This document shows positions 58,401-64,000 of a stretch of DNA of 64,000 nucleotides, piece after piece. Origin of the DNA: Thuidium tamariscinum (taxonomy: Eukaryota > Streptophyta > Bryopsida > Hypnales > Thuidiaceae); the NCBI GenBank assembly GCA_947034885.2, contig OX344751.2:4650001-4714000 (forward strand), read 5' to 3'. The notes under the pieces were generated by a model, which did no database searches, was not told the DNA's origin, and saw only the letters and a list, made by a program, of their open reading frames with translations. The translations under genes were made by a program, and so were the position numbers. Within the stretch, counting starts at the first letter, position 1, and the number at the start of each line of letters is the position of its first letter.

Positions 58401-61400
58401 CCAGAGCCCATTTTCGTCCACAATCCTGACAACGGGCAACGCCGTAGCCGTGCGGTGGAGAATATCCGCGCCCACATGCAGCTTTGTGAGTCCTACAAGG
58501 GCCTCACCATCGACAAGGTCAGCGAGACGGATATCTTTGCCGAAGGCATTCTAAAATCCGATCCCATCACGCAGGACTCGGAGGTGAAGCTTCCCGTGTT
58601 TGCAAATCATAACAAGAGGAAGCGGCTGTATGGGCGGATGGAGGATCATGAGAATGTGATGATCCATAGTAATGGGGATAGTTCTAAACCTGTTGAAGAG
58701 GAAGCTGAATTCTGTTCTCCGACAGATTGGTGTTCGGAGAGATCTACTGCTGATATGAACTGGGACACTGCCACCACCAGTGGTAGCGACAGAGACTCCG
58801 ATGACGAGAGTGGCGCGAATGTGGCGGAGAATCCGCGCATGGTTCGATGGTTTCGATTCTCGGTGATTGATACGGGCATTGGGATTGCGGCGGATAAGTT
58901 AGACTCGCTGTTTGAGAATTTCACGCAATGCAGCACCAGTACCACGAGTACGGATGGGGGCACTGGCCTTGGCTTGGCCGTCTCGAAACGACTGGTAAGT
59001 GCACCGGTCTCCCTTTCTCCGTCTTGTTATCAGAAAATGTGCAATCTTGAGTGCCGGTGAGCTTGCACCTTTTCCACCACAGGTAGCACTGAAGCAAATT
59101 GGAGGCACCAAAATTATATGAGAACTATATTTGCTTATCTAACTACACTTGCTTATTTGACTACTTCCATTTGACACTCAAAAAAACTACTTCAGTAAGG
59201 AGTACAATCAATCAAGTTTCTCGCGCTGCCTTTCGTTGTTGGAGTATCGAAGCTTTCAATCTTGAACTCAAGACTCAATAGAATTCCTGTCAAAGAAACC
59301 AGATGGAAACATCTTGGAATCCTCGATTCTTCTTTGAATTCTTCTTCGTTTTCAGAAGCTCCTATCCAGAACCTTGCGATGACAGTCTTGAAAACTTCTG
59401 ACCCACTTACCTATCTTTCTGTCGCGGTACGCAGGTGGAGCTCATGGGCGGCACCATCGGCGTCGAAAGCTCGGTAGGCCAGGGCTCGAAATTCACTTTC
59501 ACGTTACCTTTCGAGCTTGACTCTTCCTCCGAGGAAGGTGACAAACCTCCCACAATCTCCTCCGAGTTCACCCCCATGGACACCAGCGACGACCCCTCCT
59601 CTTCCTCTTCCTCTTCCTCTTCCCACCACCACCACCACCACCGCGTCCTTGTTGTCGACCGTCACGAAATGACCAAAGAAGCTCTCTGCGAGCAGATCCG
59701 CGTTTGGGGTTTAGACGCCACCTCCTGCAACACCTCCTCCGACGCCATCTCCCTCCTCCGCCAGGCCTCCACCACAGGACACCCCTTCCAAGTGGCCATC
59801 ATCGAGCGTTCTGTTGTGGAGCTTTTTAACCACGAGATGCGCATGGTGCCTGAGATTCGACCCCTGCAGCTGGTGATGCTGGGGAGGGTGGGGCAGAGCT
59901 TGCCCTCGCAGCGCATGCTGGCGGAGCTCGGGTGCTGTGCGAGCTTTAGTAGGCCTCCGAGGCAAGCTTACTTGAGGAATGCATTGTCAGTGGCATTCTC
60001 CGGTGGCGGGGAGAAGTTTATAAGAATGAAACCGGACTTTACTCTTGACATGCTTCGGAGTGCACCCAAGAATTGGAGGCAGGCGTCAGTGGCGAGTAGT
60101 TTCGGGATGTTGTCTGGGCAGTCGAGGAGCAGGAAGAGCTTGGATCTGGATAGCATGGGGGTTGGGGGGAGTTCGCCACCGTCGCAGTTCCCGATCAGGA
60201 ATGTGCTCGGAAGGAGCCCCAAAATTCTGATTGTGGTAAGAGTTGGAACCAGTTTGCGTTGTGGTTTCGTTTTGGTTTGTGTTGGTGAGGTATTCACTGC
60301 GTCTTGGAAGCTGTCTTGTTGGATTGGATGTTAAATTTTAGGTTCATTGTATTCATGTGGTTTTGATTGTGAAGTTTTAGTGTTCTGTGTACTGCAAATG
60401 ATATTGGCTCGTGCATTCCTGGTTTTAATCCTACAGAAAAGTTGAAATTAATCCCAGATCTTACTCCCTAATCCGTAAAACCCTAAACCCCTAAATCTTT
60501 CCTTCTTGCACCTTCTTCCCTCTTATAAATTTCTTAGATGAATATGAAGAAAATTCCCTGTTAAGTGCTTTCTCATGTATTCCCGACTTAGTTTTCAACG
60601 TGTCATCAAGCTGCACAAGTGGTGCGACACAGGCTTTTTATTCAAAATTTTGAAAGACAAATTCGAGAAAGATTGGGGAGAACTCGTTTTTGAAGTTCTC
60701 CCATGTATGATCTTGCTATCAATGGGGATTTCACTAAAACAATCAAAAGAGAAAATGTTTGAACAAGTAAACTAAACGATTCTACGGTCGAATTAGTTAA
60801 ATAATTCAAATGAAATCAAGATTTTAGTAGTATGGAAGAAGTTTTGGGCCTCAGAACACCGCAGTCTTTGAGGGCTTAATTGAATATTGATCTAAGATCT
60901 ACATTGGTTTGCCTTAAATTGGTTTGCTAATGGAATCTAGGATCCTTGAGATCTGTGCCATGTGGTCAAATTCTGAGTTGTTTGTTGGAATGATTTCAGG
61001 AGGACAACAAAGTGAACCAAATGGTTGCGCAGCGACTTCTCAACAATCTGGGCTGTTCTGTGGATGTTGCGTGCGATGGCGTCGAGGCCATTCGCATCCT
61101 CGAGCGCTCCGATGCTTATGACATTATTTTCATGGACTGCCGCATGCCTGTAAGTCCAGTCTTTTCAATTCATGTTTCATTTCTTGTTATTCCCGCTTAG
61201 GGTAGGGTTAAAGTGTTTTGGAGGATTCCCGTGGACAAGCAAAATATTGAGGCGCCAAGACAATACTATTTGTAGACTACAGAACAAGATGGCACCACAA
61301 GAATACTTGCATCAGTACACTTTTACGAGTGGTTTTGTCCTGTTTGACCATTTTGTGGGTCAAAAATTTATTTCGAGCACTCCACAAAATGGTCACACGA

Positions 61401-62415
61401 ACAAGACCACTCACAATAAATGTTCTTATGTCAGTATTCATGTCATTCTTCGTCCTTGTCAAGATTCTTTCTCTGTGATCGTTTGGACTTCGTAAAACCC
61501 ATAAATCCTGACTCCCCGTGGTAACTCAAACCATCATTGGGGAACGCAGAATGCACGCGTGGAAGGGTGTCACTCATGGTTTTAATGTTTAGGTAGATTA
61601 CTCCGAACACGCCACCAATCAAGTGCAAGAACATAGGGTACATGCTCAATGTTCAAGAGCAATTCTTCAACTTTTGACAAATCGTGTTACTAGATTCTTT
61701 CGTATGGTTGAAAAGATAATCCTGGAGACTTTTCCAGAGAGGAATACACCAACCTTTAGTTTCCGAAAAGAGGCCAGTGTAGCTAAACAACAACACTTTC
61801 ATCACATTCACAACCAATTATTAGTATTTCTCAAGACTCTGGGTTCCGTCACTTCGATTATCCAGTGAAAACCGTTATCTTCCTTTGTAGAGAATCTTTC
61901 AGGTTTTTTCCCTAGAAAATCACAAAGCTCCGCTTCAAGAGGTCAAGCACGTGTAGCATTGGCTTATCCAGTAAGGTTCTACTCAAACTTCGTCAGATGT
62001 AGCGTTTGTCAATGCGAAGCCTACTCCCCTTGGAGCCCGAGTCAATAGTTTCCCACAAGAATGTCAGCATCTACTTATAGATTTACGAAATGAATTAATT
62101 TTTTTTTTTGACAAAGCTGCTGTTCGGCCACTGTATCTTTGAAGCCGGCTGTTGATTGATGTGACGACTGGCTTGTAATAGATCATGGACGGCTTCGAGA
62201 CGGTGCGCCTGGTGCGGCAGAAGAGCTGCATCTCGCATGCCATCCCCATCGTGGCCCTCACGGCGGCGACCTCGGAAGGGGAGGTGGAGAAATGCATGGC
62301 GTCCGGCATGGACGATTACATCAGCAAGCCTGTGACCAAGGGCATCTTGCATCGCTCCTTGGAAAAATGGGTCGGCAAGGAGTCCAGATTTGTGGACATG
62401 TACAGTACATTGTAG
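55469..62415 (+). CDS. PHK: PAS-PAS hybrid histidine kinase (PHK1/PHK2-like), 1068 aa
   Basis: Nine exons: 55469-55642, 55916-56073, 56172-56410, 56588-56877, 57424-57921, 58332-58994, 59435-60235, 61000-61149, 62182-62415 (3207 nt; GT-AG, phases agree). No membrane segment. PAS1 spans about 10-120 and PAS2 about 130-275. HisKA begins [12 protein letters not shown] with phospho-acceptor H291. ATPase boxes are N407 ([10 protein letters not shown]), DTGIGI (D633), LFENF and [10 protein letters not shown] (662-671). A ~200-residue insertion (423-623) carries CELC...CSHC. A first receiver (744-860) is degenerate: E798 for the Asp, R847 for the Lys. The terminal receiver is complete: E942/D943, D987, K1040. 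Ser9-His6 precedes the first receiver. Soluble PAS kinases of this design, PHK1/PHK2, affect growth-phase transitions in moss. Ligand unknown. Confidence 0.93.
57153..57377 (+). repeat. Tandem duplication inside kinase intron 4
   Basis: Two units of about 105-115 bp (57153-57267 and 57273-57377). Both contain AATCAAAATCCTGGATTG(G/A)CACTATGG and end AGAACATTTTTGGTC or AGAGCATTTCTGGTC. Divergence suggests an old duplication. The intron is 546 bp, so the repeat accounts for roughly 40% of it. Confidence 0.7.
58015..58286. mobile_element. Stowaway-type MITE in kinase intron 5
   Basis: The right end is ACACTTATTTTGGGACGGGG and onward to GGAGTA, the complement of the classic Stowaway start (TACTCCCTCCGTCCCAAAAT). 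The left end has CCCTCCGTCCTGAAATAAGT preceded by TACTCC plus about nine extra bases. It is 272 bp long and occupies two thirds of the 410-bp intron, non-coding. TA lies at both ends. Confidence 0.85.
61292..61447. repeat. Foldback repeat in kinase intron 8
   Basis: GAGTGGTTTTGTCC..GACCATTTTGTGG at 61327-61358 pairs with its imperfect complement at 61382-61412 across a loop of about 23 nt. Weaker pairing extends outward on both sides. It is probably a small MITE within the 1032-bp intron, and no target duplication was resolved. Confidence 0.6.
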
Positions 62416-63070
62416 AAAATCGGTGACTCTCTCTCTCTTCATTCATGAAGGACGGCGACGGAGGGGAAGACCGAAAATAGATCCGGCTTCTTCCTTTCTC
62501 ACTGCTTCGCCCCCCTCAGCCATTAGTCTTGGAACATGAAATTTCAATAGGAGCTTGCAACAAGTTTGACAGAGCATGGAAGTCTCTAAGTCAACAGTCA
62601 GATTGCAGTAAATCACATTTTCATCATTTTGTTCCTCTGGTTCGCGTCAAGAGAGATTTCAGTGATGGCATTCCTTTGTTGTTACTATTGATTCTGTTTA
62701 TCTCATGCATTTAGACGAACGTGATATATACAGTTGGAAAACAGAATCCATGTTCGCAGTGAGGGCATTATTGTTCTTTAATTCTGATCATGGTTGGTAA
62801 TTTTCTCAAATTCTTCAACCTAGGTAGCTTTCTGCTAAGGAGTTGTCATTAGCCTTCCCTCTGGAGACATCATGAGGGAATCGCCTACTTCCAATTCGAC
62901 ATCTGGGCATCCTAGAATGATTCGGAGTACATTTTTAAGCAAATGCCATTTTACTTAATTCGCAGAATATCTCTCAACTTTCTCAATACGATAGGTAGTT
63001 CAATAAAATCCATGCCTAATTTGATAGATTTGGAGGTGAATCCAAAGAGATTTTAGTTATTGATGTGTAA
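62416..63070 (+). other. Kinase trailer
   Basis: No gene seen. This is the expected 3' untranslated region; AATAAA is present at 63003-63008. A CTCTCTCTCTCTT run lies at 62427-62439. Confidence 0.45.
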
Positions 63071-63310
63071 GACACGAACTGAGGAAAAGCAAGAGTGTAC
63101 AGTGCACACGCATCGTTGCAGTGAAAATCAAAACTACTGCTACATAGTCCTTAACATGCGCAGGTGTGAGTACGACAACCAAGAGAATCACAGAACACTC
63201 GAAAGAGATTTCAGTACAACGTAAGATAAATTGCGAAACTTTCCAAAATTTATTGTCAAGCGCGATGCTACAACACAACTACTGAGGAAAAGCTAGGATC
63301 TACAGTACAA
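63071..63310. repeat. Local duplication of about 205 bp
   Basis: ACTGAGGAAAAGC(A/T)AG followed by TACAGT and (T/G)GC(A/G)GTGAAAAT occurs at about 63077-63128 and again at about 63282-63340. A third relative lies at about 63845-64000 (CAGGTGCGTG, AGATTTC(G/A)GT, TTGCGAAA, GCTACGCCACAACTA). The array runs to or past the window end. Confidence 0.55.
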
Positions 63311-63613
63311 ATACAACTTGGGTTGCATTGCGGTGAAAATGTATGATCCTAATGCATAATCAACCGCCACAACCCCTGCCGTATACGCCACCGCCAATCC
63401 AACTTCATTCACAGAACATTTCTCAATAGGGGTTGTCACGGCACTTCCGAAGTCCTCAGAATTCTTCGAGAAAGAGTACGTGGTGCACCAGGAGCGAAAG
63501 GCGGACGCTAAATTCTTCGAGAAAACGGAGTGCCGTTTCTTCTTCTCTGCGGGTGAAGAAACGGCGTTTTTGAAAAATTTCTTGAAGAATTTCTTGAAGC
63601 CCTCGCCAAGCAA
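63293..63613 (-). CDS. Hypothetical minus-strand frame, 106 codons
   Basis: An open frame whose C-terminal half (VNEVGLAVAYTAGVVAVDYA) looks like a plausible hydrophobic segment and whose N-terminal part is a Lys/Phe repeat (FKKFFKKFF) from a DNA duplication GAATTTCTTGAA. It could be the last exon of a gene entering from beyond 64000, but a MITE-like hairpin lies directly upstream and no family is recognised. Reality doubtful. Confidence 0.2.
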   Translation of the reverse strand: MLGEGFKKFFKKFFKNAVSSPAEKKKRHSVFSKNLASAFRSWCTTYSFSKNSEDFGSAVTTPIEKCSVNEVGLAVAYTAGVVAVDYALGSYIFTAMQPKLYLYCRS

Positions 63614-63616
63614 AAA

Positions 63617-63695
63617 GGGGTGTCACGGCTCCTCCACTCTAACCAACTTGGGTTTCCCTGAGAAATTGAGTTTCTCTGAGGAACCGTGACACCCC
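63617..63695. mobile_element. 79-bp hairpin element
   Basis: GGGGTGTCACGGCTCCTC at 63617 pairs with the complement GAGGAACCGTGACACCCC ending at 63695, one mismatch in 18. The inner sequence also shows partial pairing around CCCTGAGAAA/TTTCTCTGAG. A similar TTGTCACGGCAC lies at 63434. It is likely a tiny MITE or a solo terminal hairpin. Confidence 0.6.
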
Positions 63696-64000
63696 CTAAT
63701 GCAGTTGTTCAACAAAATCCATGTCTCATTTTGCCACAACAGCGACAAGCATTCATTGCGAGAGAAAATCTCTCTCCAGAGATGATACCTTGCAAATGCT
63801 TGTTCATCTCTACACAATTTCGTCACCACAATCCTTCGCATGACCAGGTGCGTGCACGAGACAGACAACAAAGTGAATCGCAGTGTACTCAAATAGATTT
63901 CGGTGAAATTGAAGTGTAATAAGAAGTTGCGAAATTTTGCAAAAAAATCATGTACATGTGCGCTGCTACGCCACAACTATCGAGAAAAAAAAGCTACAAC

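Noticed and set aside
1..64000. CRISPR arrays, rRNA, tRNA and bacterial operons
   Set aside because: The window is eukaryotic; no regularly spaced identical repeats, rRNA signatures or foldable tRNAs were seen.

Overview
The window is nuclear DNA of a land plant, and a seed-free one (moss or another bryophyte, less likely a lycophyte) fits best. Four intron-containing genes of plant-specific or plant-typical families can be spliced completely by hand with consistent reading phase. One of them has the two-PAS hybrid histidine kinase architecture that I know from moss PHK1/PHK2. TTTAGGG-type motifs, AT-rich intergenic DNA and plant-type MITEs (Stowaway, CACTA, Harbinger-like) agree with this. 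The species cannot be named from the sequence alone.

Layout. 1-17440: gene-free, AT-rich DNA full of short non-autonomous transposon families, several of them nested, with GC-rich islands near 5.6, 7.5 and 16.4-17.4 kb. 17440-33352: a gene cluster. It holds a DUF630/DUF632 protein (+, 7 exons, 936 aa), then in tail-to-tail orientation a PPD1-type thylakoid-lumen PsbP-domain protein (-, 11 exons, about 310 aa), then head-to-head with it pICln (+, 6 exons, 217 aa). The last two start codons are only about 370 bp apart. 33353-53700: mostly gene-free, with short exon-like remnants, dispersed MITEs, a degenerate satellite of roughly 165-180 bp, and GC-rich islands. 53700-62415: leader and coding region of the PAS hybrid histidine kinase (+, 9 exons, 1068 aa). 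62416-64000: its trailer, a local duplication and a hairpin element.

How the genes act. They do not form a pathway. The kinase is a soluble sensor with a full phosphorelay core (H291, terminal receiver D987). PPD1 is a photosystem I assembly factor. pICln feeds Sm proteins to the PRMT5 methylosome for snRNP assembly. The DUF630/632 protein is a probably membrane-tethered regulator related to NRG2/APSR1.

The most interesting observations are the ~200-residue insertion with a paired CxxC motif inside the kinase ATPase domain, its degenerate first receiver, and a set of MITE families whose target-site duplications can be read from nested insertions (TA, TTAA, TTA, AAA and a 4-bp class with 725-730 bp members). 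I saw no complete transposase, viral gene, tRNA, rRNA or CRISPR array.
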